Shown: positions 9,286 through 18,867, counted from the first letter of the stretch. The stretch: DNA of 64,000 nt from Paenibacillus profundus (GCF_021369635.1 NZ_JAJNBZ010000004.1:62001-126000), one strand, 5' to 3'. Translations and numbers: made by a program. The notes: generated by a model from the letters alone, not told the origin.

Positions 9286-10848
9286 ATGTATGATGTGTTC
9301 TTAGTCGATGATGAACCGTTTATTATTGATGGTTTGCAATCGATTTTAGAATGGAACGATTACGGGTTTCGCATTGTCGGTCAAGCAGAAAATGGTGAAG
9401 CGGCATGGGATATATTAAAAGACCAGCCTGTCGATTTGGTCGTTACCGACATTATGATGCCGAAGATGACGGGACTTCAATTGATAGAAAAAGTAAAACA
9501 GGTTCATCCGCACACGAGATTTATCATTTTAAGCGGATATAACGAATTTGTATATGTAAAGGAAGGAATCAAGCTGGGAGTAGAGAACTATCTGCTCAAG
9601 CCAATTAATATTGAGGAATTTCGATCAACGTTGGAAAATACAGTGCAAAAATTAGACCAGTCCCGCATGCACCATATGACTGAACAGCATAACCGCGACA
9701 TCTTGCGCGATAATGTGCTGTACCGCTGGCTGCGCGATCATATCCATTTGGAAGAGCTGCAGCAGCGTGCCGATTTGCTCGATATTCAGTTCAAGCATCC
9801 ATACTATATGGTTGTATTGGTTCGGCCTGAGGTTCGGATGGACAATGAATTGGACTATCAAAAGCAGGAAGCGGTTGCTAAGGAGGCAAGAGCGCTTCTC
9901 GACTCAGCGTCTGGAGGCTTCTGCGTCAGGGAGTGGGATGGCGAGACGGCCATTGTATTCGGCTTATGCCAACCTGCGGACAAGCAGCCGATTATGGAGA
10001 AGCTGCGCGAGTGGAAGAAGGAAGCGGAGAGCAGATTGCTGACGCCGCTGCAAGTGACGATAGGCAGTGTGCAGGACGGGTACGCCAATGCGTCGCTGAG
10101 CTTCACACATGCGAAGCAGGTGCAGCCGTATCATCTCGTACGGCTCGATGACGATGTCGTCGATTGCGATGAGATCGCAAGCTACCGCTCCTCGCGTCCG
10201 GCTGCCGTTCAACCAGAGACGGAACCCTATGTGAAGCTATTGTATGCCCGTGACCGGGGCGGAATCGCCGCACAGCTGCAGCGGGATTTCGACCATTTGT
10301 CCGTGACGGAAGGGGTGGCACCCCGTGACATTCGTAATTTTGCGGTGGAGCTCCTGATTGCTTGGAAGCAATCTATGAAGGATTCAGCCATCTTGCAGCT
10401 GGATGATGAGCAGGATTGGTTCGATGAAGTGTATCACATGCAGACGTTGGATGCATTGAAGGAGCATGTGATGCAGGTGGCCAGGCGCATGATTGAACGA
10501 CTGGCTGAACCGGAAGATATGAGTCCGGTCGTGAAGCAAGTGCTGCATGACATTCATGACCGCTACGCGGAGGAATTGTCGCTGAAGACGCTGAGTCAGA
10601 TTTATAACATTAATCCGGTCTACCTAGGTCAATTGTTCCAAAAAGAAGTGCAATCCACCTTCTCCGATTATTTGAATAAGACACGGATTAAAAAAGCAAA
10701 GGAAATGTTAGTCGAAACGAACTTTCGCATGACAGATATTGCGGTGAAAGTCGGATATTGGGACAAAAGTTATTTTTACAAACAATTTAAAAAGTACGTC
10801 GGCATTTCTCCTAAAGAATACCGTGAAATCCATTGGAAGACAGATTGA
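9286..10848 (+). CDS. AraC-type response regulator, YesN type
   Basis: Partner of the preceding YesM-like kinase, 520 residues. The receiver domain is N-terminal with acidic pocket LVDDE (about 7-10), phospho-Asp D55 in VVTDIMMPK, and Lys near 104 (LLKPI). A central linker of about 280 residues has no clear motif. The C-terminal 100 residues are two AraC helix-turn-helices (LSLKTLSQIYNINPVYLGQL and FRMTDIAVKVGYWDKSYFYK, ending in FKKYVGISPKEYR). SD GGTTGGGGGG precedes ATG 9286. A terminator follows, and the transporter genes start 140 bases downstream, so it most likely activates that separate operon. Confidence 0.94.
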   Translation: MYDVFLVDDEPFIIDGLQSILEWNDYGFRIVGQAENGEAAWDILKDQPVDLVVTDIMMPKMTGLQLIEKVKQVHPHTRFIILSGYNEFVYVKEGIKLGVENYLLKPINIEEFRSTLENTVQKLDQSRMHHMTEQHNRDILRDNVLYRWLRDHIHLEELQQRADLLDIQFKHPYYMVVLVRPEVRMDNELDYQKQEAVAKEARALLDSASGGFCVREWDGETAIVFGLCQPADKQPIMEKLREWKKEAESRLLTPLQVTIGSVQDGYANASLSFTHAKQVQPYHLVRLDDDVVDCDEIASYRSSRPAAVQPETEPYVKLLYARDRGGIAAQLQRDFDHLSVTEGVAPRDIRNFAVELLIAWKQSMKDSAILQLDDEQDWFDEVYHMQTLDALKEHVMQVARRMIERLAEPEDMSPVVKQVLHDIHDRYAEELSLKTLSQIYNINPVYLGQLFQKEVQSTFSDYLNKTRIKKAKEMLVETNFRMTDIAVKVGYWDKSYFYKQFKKYVGISPKEYREIHWKTD

Positions 10849-10870
10849 ATTGGGATGAAAACCATAATAG

Positions 10871-10931
10871 GAAAGGGCATCCACATCGAAACGGAGCAAT
10901 AGTTTCGGCGTGAAAGCCCTTTCTTTATTTT
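10871..10931 (+). terminator. Intrinsic terminator after the two-component genes
   Basis: GAAAGGGC pairs with GCCCTTTC with an inner GAAAC/GTTTC stem, followed by TTTATTTTG. It sits just past the response regulator stop. Confidence 0.8.
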
Positions 10932-10959
10932 GTACACCAAATCTAAAGTTTGTTGACTA

Positions 10960-10974
10960 TTGGAAACGTATTAA
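10960..10974. promoter_or_regulatory. Second cre-like site, upstream of the ABC permeases
   Basis: TTGGAAACGTATTAA fits WTGNAANCGNWNNCW with one mismatch, the same C-to-A deviation as the site at 7197. It lies directly after a TTGACT that could be a -35, although no good -10 is visible at standard spacing. Confidence 0.35.
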
Positions 10975-10988
10975 TTGGGGTACGCTAA

Positions 10989-11957
10989 ATGTACAACATA
11001 GCAACGGGGGATGATCGGATGCAATCCATCAAGAATGCTTTTTCGAACTTAAACCGCAATCGGATCTTTCTTCTCATGGTTCTGCCAGGAGCCTTGTGGT
11101 TTTTGTTCTTCTCCTACCTGCCGATGTTCGGAACTGTGATCGCTTTCAAGGATTATCGTTTTAGCAGAGACGGCTTCCTCGCTAGCTTACAGCAGAGCGA
11201 ATGGGTAGGATTTAAAAATTTCGAATATCTCTTCAGTACGAATGACGCTTATGTCATTACACGTAACACGATTTTATACAACTTGGTGTTTATCTCACTT
11301 GGTCTCGTATGTGCCGTGGCGATGGCTATTATCTTGAGCGAAATCGTCAACAAGCGATTAGCTAAAGTATATCAGACGGGGATGTTCCTGCCTCACTTCT
11401 TGTCTTGGGTTATCGTCGGATACTTTACGTTCAGCTTCCTGAGCGTAGACAAAGGGGTTATGAACCAATTCCTGACGTGGATGGGCAAAGACCCGTTATC
11501 TTGGTATTCGGAGACGACGTACTGGCCTTACATTCTGGTGTTCTTGAACCTGTGGAAAGGGATCGGTTATTCCAGCGTCGTGTATTTGGCGGCTATTGTA
11601 GGTATCGACAAGACGTACTATGAAGCCGCGATGATTGACGGAGCGAGCAAATGGCAGCAGATCCGCCATATTACGATTCCATCAATTACGCCGCTCATCA
11701 CTATCTTGACTTTGCTGGCGGTTGGTCGGATTTTCTATGCTGACTTCGGTCTGTTCTATCAAATTCCGCGCGATTCGGGTCCATTGTACGCGGTTACGAA
11801 TGTTATCGATACTTACGTGTACCGTGGTCTGAAGGCGACAGGCGAAATTTCGATGAGTACGGCTGCTGGTCTATATCAATCGATAGTCGGTTTCATTCTC
11901 GTCATGACCTCGAACTGGATTGTACGAAAATTCAACAAAGAAAATGCACTGTTCTAG
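10989..11957 (+). CDS. Sugar ABC transporter permease, LplB family
   Basis: Inner-membrane component of a CUT1-type importer, about 322 residues with six predicted membrane helices. The first is preceded by a basic stretch (NLNRNRIFLLMVLPGALWFL) typical of LplB. The EAA loop contacting the ATPase is EAAMIDGASKWQQIRHITIP (about 214-233). Two starts are possible: ATG 10989 after TGGGGT, or ATG 11020 after GGGGGATG; the second gives the more usual N-terminus. No ATPase is encoded nearby, so a shared MsmX-like ATPase elsewhere is expected. It is the first of three transporter genes. Confidence 0.92.
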   Translation: MYNIATGDDRMQSIKNAFSNLNRNRIFLLMVLPGALWFLFFSYLPMFGTVIAFKDYRFSRDGFLASLQQSEWVGFKNFEYLFSTNDAYVITRNTILYNLVFISLGLVCAVAMAIILSEIVNKRLAKVYQTGMFLPHFLSWVIVGYFTFSFLSVDKGVMNQFLTWMGKDPLSWYSETTYWPYILVFLNLWKGIGYSSVVYLAAIVGIDKTYYEAAMIDGASKWQQIRHITIPSITPLITILTLLAVGRIFYADFGLFYQIPRDSGPLYAVTNVIDTYVYRGLKATGEISMSTAAGLYQSIVGFILVMTSNWIVRKFNKENALF

Positions 11958-11968
11958 GATAGGGGGGA

Positions 11969-12892
11969 ATGACATTGCGTAAGAAAAAACATCGTGACGT
12001 TCATGACTTGCCGAAAGGCATGAACATCCTGTTCAACATTATTGCCGGTGGTTTTGCTTTCCTGTGTGTGTATCCGTTCCTGTTCGTTATTGTCATCTCA
12101 TTGACGGACGAATCATCGTTAGCGACGAAAGGGTACAGCATATTCCCGGATAAATGGAGCTTCTCTGCTTATGAATACATTTTCAAAGCGGGGGATCAAT
12201 TGCTTCGTTCCTACGGGGTAACGATATTTATTACGATTCTCGGTACGGTTGTCAGCTTGGCTATGATTGCATTGTACGCCTACGCGATTTCACGCAAAAA
12301 CTTTACGTACCGTGGATTTTTCTCCTTCATCGCATTCTTTACGATGCTGTTCAACGGCGGACTCGTACCGACGTATATGGTAGTTACGCAAGTATTGGGC
12401 TTGAAGGATTCCATCTGGGCACTCATTCTTCCGCTCGTTATGAACGCGTTCTACGTGCTCATCATGCGGACGTTCTACAGTACGACCGTTCCGGATGCAA
12501 TTATTGAATCTGCGAAAATAGACGGGGCCGGCGAGCTGCGGGCGTTCTTCAAAATCGTGCTTCCGATTTCCTTGCCGGGTATTGCCACGATCGGATTGTT
12601 CGCAACACTCGGCTTCTGGAACGACTGGTTCAACGCCTTGCTCTACATTGACAATCCGGCACTCGTTCCGCTCCAATCGATGTTGATGCGGATCGAGAAC
12701 AGCATGCAGTTCCTGCTCAGCAACGCGCAGCTAAGCTCTTCGGGTCAATCGCTTGAATTGCTCCGCTCGCTGCCGCAAGAAGCGACGCGCATGGCGCTCG
12801 TCGTGTTGGCAACTGTGCCGATTGCTTGTGCGTATCCATTCTTCCAACGTTATTTCGTACAAGGATTGACGATTGGTGCTGTTAAAGAGTAA
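11969..12892 (+). CDS. Sugar ABC transporter permease, YtcP/LplC family
   Basis: Second membrane subunit of the same importer, 307 residues, with the YtcP-type opening (NIIAGGFAFLCVYPFLFVIV) and the EAA loop ESAKIDGAGELRAFFKIVLP (about 174-193). It follows the first permease after 11 bases, with GATAGGGGGG as SD. A GC-rich hairpin separates it from the binding-protein gene. Confidence 0.93.
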   Translation: MTLRKKKHRDVHDLPKGMNILFNIIAGGFAFLCVYPFLFVIVISLTDESSLATKGYSIFPDKWSFSAYEYIFKAGDQLLRSYGVTIFITILGTVVSLAMIALYAYAISRKNFTYRGFFSFIAFFTMLFNGGLVPTYMVVTQVLGLKDSIWALILPLVMNAFYVLIMRTFYSTTVPDAIIESAKIDGAGELRAFFKIVLPISLPGIATIGLFATLGFWNDWFNALLYIDNPALVPLQSMLMRIENSMQFLLSNAQLSSSGQSLELLRSLPQEATRMALVVLATVPIACAYPFFQRYFVQGLTIGAVKE

Positions 12893-12924
12893 CACATACC
12901 TACAATCTTGATTATTTCCCGGGC

Positions 12925-12953
12925 GGCGGCATCCGTTCATAATAGATGCCGCC
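12925..12953 (+). promoter_or_regulatory. Intercistronic hairpin before the binding-protein gene
   Basis: A perfect 9-bp stem GGCGGCATC / GATGCCGCC with an 11-base loop and no T-run. Its place between permease and binding protein fits an RNA-processing or stabilising hairpin that sets a higher level of binding protein, rather than a terminator. Confidence 0.6.
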
Positions 12954-13006
12954 AGTTCGGAAATAATATACACAACAATGTGTGGTACAAAAGGGGAGGA
13001 AACAAA

Positions 13007-14494
13007 ATGGCTAAGGCAAAAAAAATGTTGCTGATGACGTTCTGCCTCATGTTGGTCGCGTCTTTGGCACTGGCAGGCTGCGGTAGCAAAAAAGAAGAAG
13101 CTACTGGCGGCACAGGTGAAGCAGGGAAAAACGAAAAGCCGGTTGAACTGATCTGGTACACGATTGGTACACCGCAAAAAGACGTTGACAAAGTTATGGA
13201 GAAAGTAAACGAGTACACAGCTGACAAAATCGGCGTTACCGTAAAAATGAAAATGTTCGACTGGGGCGATTATAACCAAAAGATGGGTGTAATTGCTGCT
13301 TCTGGCGAACCTTATGACATCGCTTTCACTTGCTCATGGGCATTTGATTATGTAACGAATGCTAAAAAAGGCGCTTTCTACGAACTGGATGACCTGCTCG
13401 AGAAACATGGCCAAGACATTAAGAAAAACGTTCACCCATCCTTCCTGGAAGGGGCAAAAATCGACGGCAAAACGTATGCAATTCCAGTTAACAAAGAATT
13501 GCCTGCGCAAAAAGTATTCCGCTTCAATAAGGAATATGTTGATAAATACAACCTTGACATTAACAGCGTGAAAACATTGGAAGACTTGGAGCCGCTGCTT
13601 GCGAAAGTTAAAGAAGGCGAACCAGGATTGTATCCAATCTCCGCTGACAAGCAATTTAAATTCGGCGTTCCTTACGACTTGGTATCCGAGAACTTGCCAA
13701 TCGGTGTAGCTTTGACTGATACGAATGACCTGAAATTGGTTAACGTATTGGAACAACCGGATATGATGAAGAATTTCGAAAAAATGCATGACTACTACAA
13801 AAAAGGCTATCTGAAAAAAGACGCTGCAACGGCTCAAAACGGCGACGAAATGAAAACAGGCAAATGGCTTATTGACATGCCGGATACACAACCGTTCGCA
13901 GACAACCTCTGGTCCCAAACATTGGGCTATGAAGTCGTCTCCACGCCTTACACAGAGCCATATGTATACAACTGGTCCGTAATGGGTTCCATGCACGGTA
14001 TTTCCGCTAACTCCAAGTATCCGGAGAAATCGATGGAGTTCCTGAACCTGTTGAACTCTGACAAATACTTGCGCAACCTGATTAACAACGGTATCGAAGG
14101 TGTTCACTACAAACGCATTGACGACGAAACAATCGAATACTTGCCTGCGAAAACAGATGGTTACGATATGCCGTCCTTTACACTGGGTAACTTCTTCATC
14201 TTGGATAAGCTGCCTACTGACCCTAAAGACAAATGGGAACAATTTGAAGAGTTCAACAATTCCGCTAAAAATGCGCCATTGCTTGGATTCCACTTCAATG
14301 GGGACAGTGTGAAAACGGAAGTTGCTGCTTTGCAGAACGTAAAAGAAGAATTCTACGCTTCCTTGTACACAGGAACAGTAGATCCGAAAGTATATGTTCC
14401 AAAAGCGGTTGAGAAGTTCAAACAAGCTGGTTTGGACAAAGTTCAAGCAGAAATGCAAAAACAATTGGATGAGTGGAAAGCATCCAAGAAGTAA
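13007..14494 (+). CDS. Extracellular sugar-binding lipoprotein (LipO/YtcQ type)
   Basis: Solute receptor of the ABC importer, 495 residues. The start is ATG 13007 after AGGGGAGGAAACAAA; the open frame extends upstream but contains the intercistronic hairpin. A basic N-terminus and hydrophobic core lead to lipobox LALAGC (Cys25), then a Lys/Glu/Gly-rich linker and a bacterial_1 binding fold. The codon use is strikingly AT-rich at third positions compared with its neighbours, typical of a highly expressed gene. Manno-oligosaccharide binding is inferred from the flanking mannosidases. Confidence 0.92.
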   Translation: MAKAKKMLLMTFCLMLVASLALAGCGSKKEEATGGTGEAGKNEKPVELIWYTIGTPQKDVDKVMEKVNEYTADKIGVTVKMKMFDWGDYNQKMGVIAASGEPYDIAFTCSWAFDYVTNAKKGAFYELDDLLEKHGQDIKKNVHPSFLEGAKIDGKTYAIPVNKELPAQKVFRFNKEYVDKYNLDINSVKTLEDLEPLLAKVKEGEPGLYPISADKQFKFGVPYDLVSENLPIGVALTDTNDLKLVNVLEQPDMMKNFEKMHDYYKKGYLKKDAATAQNGDEMKTGKWLIDMPDTQPFADNLWSQTLGYEVVSTPYTEPYVYNWSVMGSMHGISANSKYPEKSMEFLNLLNSDKYLRNLINNGIEGVHYKRIDDETIEYLPAKTDGYDMPSFTLGNFFILDKLPTDPKDKWEQFEEFNNSAKNAPLLGFHFNGDSVKTEVAALQNVKEEFYASLYTGTVDPKVYVPKAVEKFKQAGLDKVQAEMQKQLDEWKASKK

Positions 14495-14596
14495 GACAGC
14501 AGTAATTCATATAAGGCAACAGCATCTCGCCTTGCAGCAGATTTGACAACATGGAATGACAACAATGCATAAGCGAAATGAATAGCCCAATGTGTG

Positions 14597-14636
14597 CAAT
14601 CAGGTGAAGCGTTGGCTTCACCTGATTGTGTTTATA
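14597..14636 (+). terminator. Terminator or attenuator after the ABC operon
   Basis: A perfect 14-bp stem (CAATCAGGTGAAGC / GCTTCACCTGATTG, loop GTTG) followed by the T-poor tail TGTTTATAT. It lies about 100 bases after the binding-protein stop and before a separate promoter, so some read-through into the glycosidase genes is possible. Confidence 0.75.
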
Positions 14637-14710
14637 TAAGGTTGCTCAGTGACCTTTTTGAACATGAACTATATGAGTTGTATTTTCACAATGTCTTATA
14701 TACAATATGA

Positions 14711-14740
14711 TTGACATATTTAATGATTTATTTGTTATAG
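14711..14740 (+). promoter_or_regulatory. Promoter for the GH125-GH38 pair
   Basis: A consensus -35 TTGACA at 14711 is followed after 17-18 bases by GTTATAG as -10, about 40 bases upstream of the GH125 start. This suggests the two glycosidases can be transcribed independently of the transporter. Confidence 0.6.
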
Positions 14741-14779
14741 AGAAAACACACAGATGGATTGGAGAAGGAGAGAGCCGAT

Positions 14780-16063
14780 ATGGAACGTCTACCGCAAGCC
14801 GTGCTTCGCGTGATGGAAGAAGCGAAGGCAAAATTGGCAGGTAACCCGAAATTGATGCAGCTGTTCTTGAATTGCTTCCCGAACACCTTGCAAACAACGA
14901 CCAAATTGCATGAGGACGGCACGTCCTATGTCTTTACCGGAGATATTCCGGCGATGTGGCTGCGTGATTCATGCGCTCAAGTGCGTCAGTACATGCCGCT
15001 TGCTAAAGACGATGCTGACGTTCGCCGCGTAATTGCTGGACTGGTACGCAAACAATTGAAGTACATTCAAATCGATCCGTATGCCAATGCTTTTAATGAA
15101 GAAGAAATTCCGCTTGACGAAATCCATCACCGCGACCAAACGAAATTGAATGGTTGGGTATGGGAACGCAAATACGAAATCGATTCCTTGTGCTATCCGT
15201 TACAGCTCAGCTATCTCTATTGGAAAGAGACTGGGGATACGTCGTTGTTCGACGGAGAATTCAAGACGGTCGCCTATATCATCATGGACTTGTGGACGGC
15301 TGAGCAGCGTCATTTCGAGCACTCTCCATACCGCTTCGAGCGTATGGATTGCCGCAAAACCGATACGTTGAAGAACAACGGCATGGGCATGCCGGTTAAC
15401 TATACGGGAATGACCTGGTCTGCCTTCCGTCCAAGCGATGACGCGTGCACATTCGGTTATCTCGTGCCTTCCAACATGTTCGCAGTCGTTGTGCTGCGTT
15501 ACTTGGAGGAAATCGCAGAAACGGTGTACCAAGATGCTCCGTTTGCCGCAAAAGCGCGTGCCTTGCACGAAGAAATTGAGGATGGCATTCAAAATTACGG
15601 CGTCTTCCACCACCCGAAATACGGCAAGATTTATGCATATGAAACAGACGGCTTCGGTAACTTTAACCTGATGGATGATGCGAACGTACCTAGCTTGCTC
15701 GCAATTCCGTATCTCGGGTATACGACGGCTGACGATCCAATCTATCAAAATACGCGCCGCTTTATTTTAAGCGAAGAGAACCCGTACTTCTATGCCGGCA
15801 AAAAAGCGAAGGGCATCGGCAGCCCGCATACGCCTGAACGCTACATCTGGCACATTGCGTTATCGATGCAAGGGTTAACGGCGAATTCCCAAGAAGAAAT
15901 CGATTCGTTAATGACGTTGCTTGCGGAGACGGATGCCGATACAGGATATATGCACGAAGGTTTTAATGTCGACGATCCAGCGCTATTCACACGTGAATGG
16001 TTTGCATGGTCGAATAGCTTGTTCTCTGAACTGATTTATCGCGAACACTGGTTGAAAGCATAA
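14780..16063 (+). CDS. Exo-alpha-1,6-mannosidase, GH125 (DUF1237)
   Basis: Inverting exo-alpha-1,6-mannosidase family, 427 residues, the normal length. I start it at ATG 14780, with GGAGAAGGAGAG ahead; an in-frame TTG at 14759 lies before the SD. The family's conserved patches are visible: GDIPAMWLRDSCAQVRQYMP near 54-73, the acidic FRPSDDA motif near 215, and WFAWSNSLFSELIYREHWL at the C-terminus. It has no signal peptide. The next gene, a GH38 alpha-mannosidase, starts 26 bases later; together they would remove alpha-1,6 and other alpha-linked mannoses from imported oligosaccharides, for instance fungal mannan or N-glycan cores. Confidence 0.93.
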   Translation: MERLPQAVLRVMEEAKAKLAGNPKLMQLFLNCFPNTLQTTTKLHEDGTSYVFTGDIPAMWLRDSCAQVRQYMPLAKDDADVRRVIAGLVRKQLKYIQIDPYANAFNEEEIPLDEIHHRDQTKLNGWVWERKYEIDSLCYPLQLSYLYWKETGDTSLFDGEFKTVAYIIMDLWTAEQRHFEHSPYRFERMDCRKTDTLKNNGMGMPVNYTGMTWSAFRPSDDACTFGYLVPSNMFAVVVLRYLEEIAETVYQDAPFAAKARALHEEIEDGIQNYGVFHHPKYGKIYAYETDGFGNFNLMDDANVPSLLAIPYLGYTTADDPIYQNTRRFILSEENPYFYAGKKAKGIGSPHTPERYIWHIALSMQGLTANSQEEIDSLMTLLAETDADTGYMHEGFNVDDPALFTREWFAWSNSLFSELIYREHWLKA

Positions 16064-16089
16064 CATCTAGAGGAAGAGAGGGATTGAAC

Positions 16090-18807
16090 ATGACGAAAAA
16101 GACAGCCCACATTATCTCGCACACTCACTGGGACCGCGAATGGTACATGCCATATGAGTATCATCATGCGTTACTGATTGAATTGATGGATACATTGCTT
16201 GACACGTTGGAGCACGATCCAGGCTTCAAGAGCTTCCATTTGGACGGCCAGACGATTATGCTGGAGGACTATTTGCAAGTTCGCCCGGAAATGAAAGGCA
16301 AGCTGGAAAAGTATATCCATGAAGGCCGCATTCATATCGGTCCGTGGTACATTCTGCAGGACGAGTTCCTGACGAGCAGTGAAGCGAACGTGCGCAACCT
16401 GCAGATCGGGCATCGTGACTGCGCTCATTACGGCGGACACATTTCCAAGGTAGGCTATTTCCCGGATTCATTCGGCAATATGGGACAAGCTCCGCAAATG
16501 CTGAAGCAAGCCAAGATTGACGTGGCTGTATTCGGCCGCGGCGTGAAGCCGACTGGCTTCAACAACCAAGTGTCTGAGGATGCGGCTTATGAGTCTCCGT
16601 TCTCCGAAATGATCTGGCAATCCCCAGACGGATCGCGTGTCATCGGTATTTTGTTCGCGAACTGGTACTGCAACGGCATGGAAGTTCCTGTAGAAGAGAA
16701 GCAAGCAGTCGCTTATTGGGAAAAACATATTGAAAATGCAGAGAAATTCGCGTCGACGAACCATCTGCTGTTCATGAATGGTTGCGACCACCAGCCGATT
16801 CAGACTGATTTGTCCCAAGCGATCGAAGTGGCGAAGAAGCTGTTCCCGGACGTTGACTTCGTTCACTCTAACTTCAACGACTATGTAGATGAGCTGAAGC
16901 AAGAGTTGCCGGAGAACCTGCAGACGATTCAAGGCGAACTGCGCAGCCAACGTACGGACGGCTGGTATACACTCGTCAATACGGCTTCTTCCCGCGTCTA
17001 TCTGAAGCAGATGAACGCCGAGAATCAGACGCTGCTGGAGAAAGTGGCAGAGCCGCTCGCTGCGTTTGCGCATCAAGCAGGCAAGCCTTATCCTCATCAC
17101 CTGTTCGTGTATGCATGGAAGACACTGATGCAGAACCATCCGCACGACAGCATCTGCGGCTGCAGCGTGGACGAAGTGCACCGTGAGATGGTTACACGCT
17201 TCGAGAAGTCGAAGCATATGACAGAAATGATTATTAATGAAACGGTCGATAGCTTGCTTAAGCAAATCGATACGACTGTATATAGCGGCAAAGACATGGT
17301 ACCGTTCACCGTGTTCAACACGGCGGGCTATGACCGCAGCGGTATCGTGGAAGTGAAGCTCGAGCTGTCGCGCCGTTATTTCCGCGAAGGGCATCCGACG
17401 AAATTGGCTGCGGAAATGAAGCAGGAGCCGATCGTTCCGGGCGCAGTCGTCGATGCGGACGGCAACGTGCTGGATTGCCAATGGGAAGATGCGGGCGTTA
17501 CCTTCGGTTATGACTTGCCGAAGGACAAATTCCGTCAACCATACATGGCGCGTTCCATCAACGTGCGTTTGCAGGCGAAAGATATTCCGGCATTCGGATA
17601 TCAGACGCTCGCATGGGTGCCAGGAGCTGCGAAAGAACAATCTGCAGGCCTTGTTACCGGCGAATTTACGTTGGAGAACGATCGTTTGAAAGCGGAAGTG
17701 GCCGAGGACGGATCGCTTACATTGACGGACAAAGAGACCGGACATATGTATGCGGGATTGAACGTGTATGAAGATGCGGGCGATATCGGCAACGAGTACA
17801 TGTTCCGCATGCCGGAAGGCTCGAAGCCGTTGACGACGGCAGGACTGAAGGCAGAGCGCAATGTCGTCGAAAATACGCCGTTCCGTTCGGTTATCGAGGT
17901 CACGCATCATTGGAGCATTCCGGTTTCCGCCGACGAGACGCTGAAGCAAGAGCAGCTCGACATCGTCGACTTCCCGAGACGGAAGGCACAGCGTTCGACC
18001 GACATGGTGCCTTTTCGCATCGTAACGCGGTACACGCTGGATCGCGGGGCAAAGCGCGTGGACGTGCATGTGACAATGGACAACCAGTCCAAAGACCACC
18101 GCGTCAGAGCATTGTTCCCAAGCGGCTTCACAGCTGAAACGCACTTGGCGGAATCGATCTTCGAAGTGGCGCGCCGCAACAACGTGCCGGCACAAGAGTG
18201 GGAGAATCCGAGCAATGATCAGCACCAACACACGTTCGTCAGCGTTAGCGACGGCAAGCTAGGCTTGACGGTAGCGAACAAAGGCTTGTTCGAATACGAA
18301 GTGTCGCAAGACAATAAAAATACGATTGGCGTCACATTGCTCCGCTCTTCAGGCGAGTTGGGCGACTGGGGTTACTTCCCTACGCCGGAAGCGCAGTGCA
18401 TTGGCACGCATACGGCGGAATATGCGATTATTCCGCATGCGGGTGATGCTGTAGCTGCGGGCGTGCATGCTGAAGCACATTCGTTCCAAGTACCTTGGAT
18501 CGTTCGCCAAGTGGACGTTCACGAAGGACGTCTCCCAGCGAACCATGCATTCTTGGCATGGGAAGGCGAAGGCGTGGCTTTCTCCTCGATTAAGATGGCG
18601 GAAGAGTCAGGCGACATGGTCGGCCGTTGGTTCAACATCGCGCACGAAGGCAAGACATTGAACGTCCGTCTGCCAGAAGCGGCGACAGACTTCTACCGCA
18701 GCAACATCTTGGAGCACACGGGCGACAGCATTGCGTCCGCGAACAACCAAGACGTAACGATTCAGCTGGGCAGCGCGGAAATCTTCACGCTTGGCATAAA
18801 GAAATAA
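16090..18807 (+). CDS. Alpha-mannosidase, GH38 (MngB-like, 905 residues)
   Basis: Second GH38 enzyme of the locus, of the shorter bacterial branch that includes MngB. HTHWDREWYMPYEYH opens the protein (metal-binding HTHWD at 11-15). The nucleophile is in GYFPDSFGNMGQAPQ (D126). MNGCDHQPIQ (about 230) and QNHPHDSICGCSVDEVHREM (about 345-364) are also classic family blocks. ATG 16090 is preceded by GGAAGAGAGGGA; an in-frame TTG lies two codons upstream. It has no signal peptide. It is the last gene of the locus and is followed by a terminator. Whether it acts on free or phosphorylated mannosides cannot be told: the pathway signature (PTS) of MngA/MngB is absent here, favouring free oligosaccharides from the ABC importer. 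Confidence 0.93.
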   Translation: MTKKTAHIISHTHWDREWYMPYEYHHALLIELMDTLLDTLEHDPGFKSFHLDGQTIMLEDYLQVRPEMKGKLEKYIHEGRIHIGPWYILQDEFLTSSEANVRNLQIGHRDCAHYGGHISKVGYFPDSFGNMGQAPQMLKQAKIDVAVFGRGVKPTGFNNQVSEDAAYESPFSEMIWQSPDGSRVIGILFANWYCNGMEVPVEEKQAVAYWEKHIENAEKFASTNHLLFMNGCDHQPIQTDLSQAIEVAKKLFPDVDFVHSNFNDYVDELKQELPENLQTIQGELRSQRTDGWYTLVNTASSRVYLKQMNAENQTLLEKVAEPLAAFAHQAGKPYPHHLFVYAWKTLMQNHPHDSICGCSVDEVHREMVTRFEKSKHMTEMIINETVDSLLKQIDTTVYSGKDMVPFTVFNTAGYDRSGIVEVKLELSRRYFREGHPTKLAAEMKQEPIVPGAVVDADGNVLDCQWEDAGVTFGYDLPKDKFRQPYMARSINVRLQAKDIPAFGYQTLAWVPGAAKEQSAGLVTGEFTLENDRLKAEVAEDGSLTLTDKETGHMYAGLNVYEDAGDIGNEYMFRMPEGSKPLTTAGLKAERNVVENTPFRSVIEVTHHWSIPVSADETLKQEQLDIVDFPRRKAQRSTDMVPFRIVTRYTLDRGAKRVDVHVTMDNQSKDHRVRALFPSGFTAETHLAESIFEVARRNNVPAQEWENPSNDQHQHTFVSVSDGKLGLTVANKGLFEYEVSQDNKNTIGVTLLRSSGELGDWGYFPTPEAQCIGTHTAEYAIIPHAGDAVAAGVHAEAHSFQVPWIVRQVDVHEGRLPANHAFLAWEGEGVAFSSIKMAEESGDMVGRWFNIAHEGKTLNVRLPEAATDFYRSNILEHTGDSIASANNQDVTIQLGSAEIFTLGIKK

Positions 18808-18830
18808 AAAGAAATCTATAAACGAAAAAG

Positions 18831-18867
18831 ATGGTGGGGCAGAGACTATTTCTGCTTCACCATTTTG
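18831..18867 (+). terminator. Terminator after the mannoside locus
   Basis: ATGGTGGGGCAGA / TTCTGCTTCACCAT forms a stem with two G-U pairs and a short loop, followed by TTTTGCG. It lies about 20 bases after the GH38 stop. Confidence 0.75.

Noticed and set aside
13334-14464. A 376-codon minus-strand open frame opposite the binding lipoprotein
   Set aside because: Phe/Val-rich antisense of AAA/GAA-rich coding; the plus strand has a lipobox and a clear SD.
16468-18231. A 587-codon minus-strand open frame inside the second GH38 gene
   Set aside because: Antisense shadow of a gene with intact catalytic motifs; no SD and a His/Arg/Leu-biased product.
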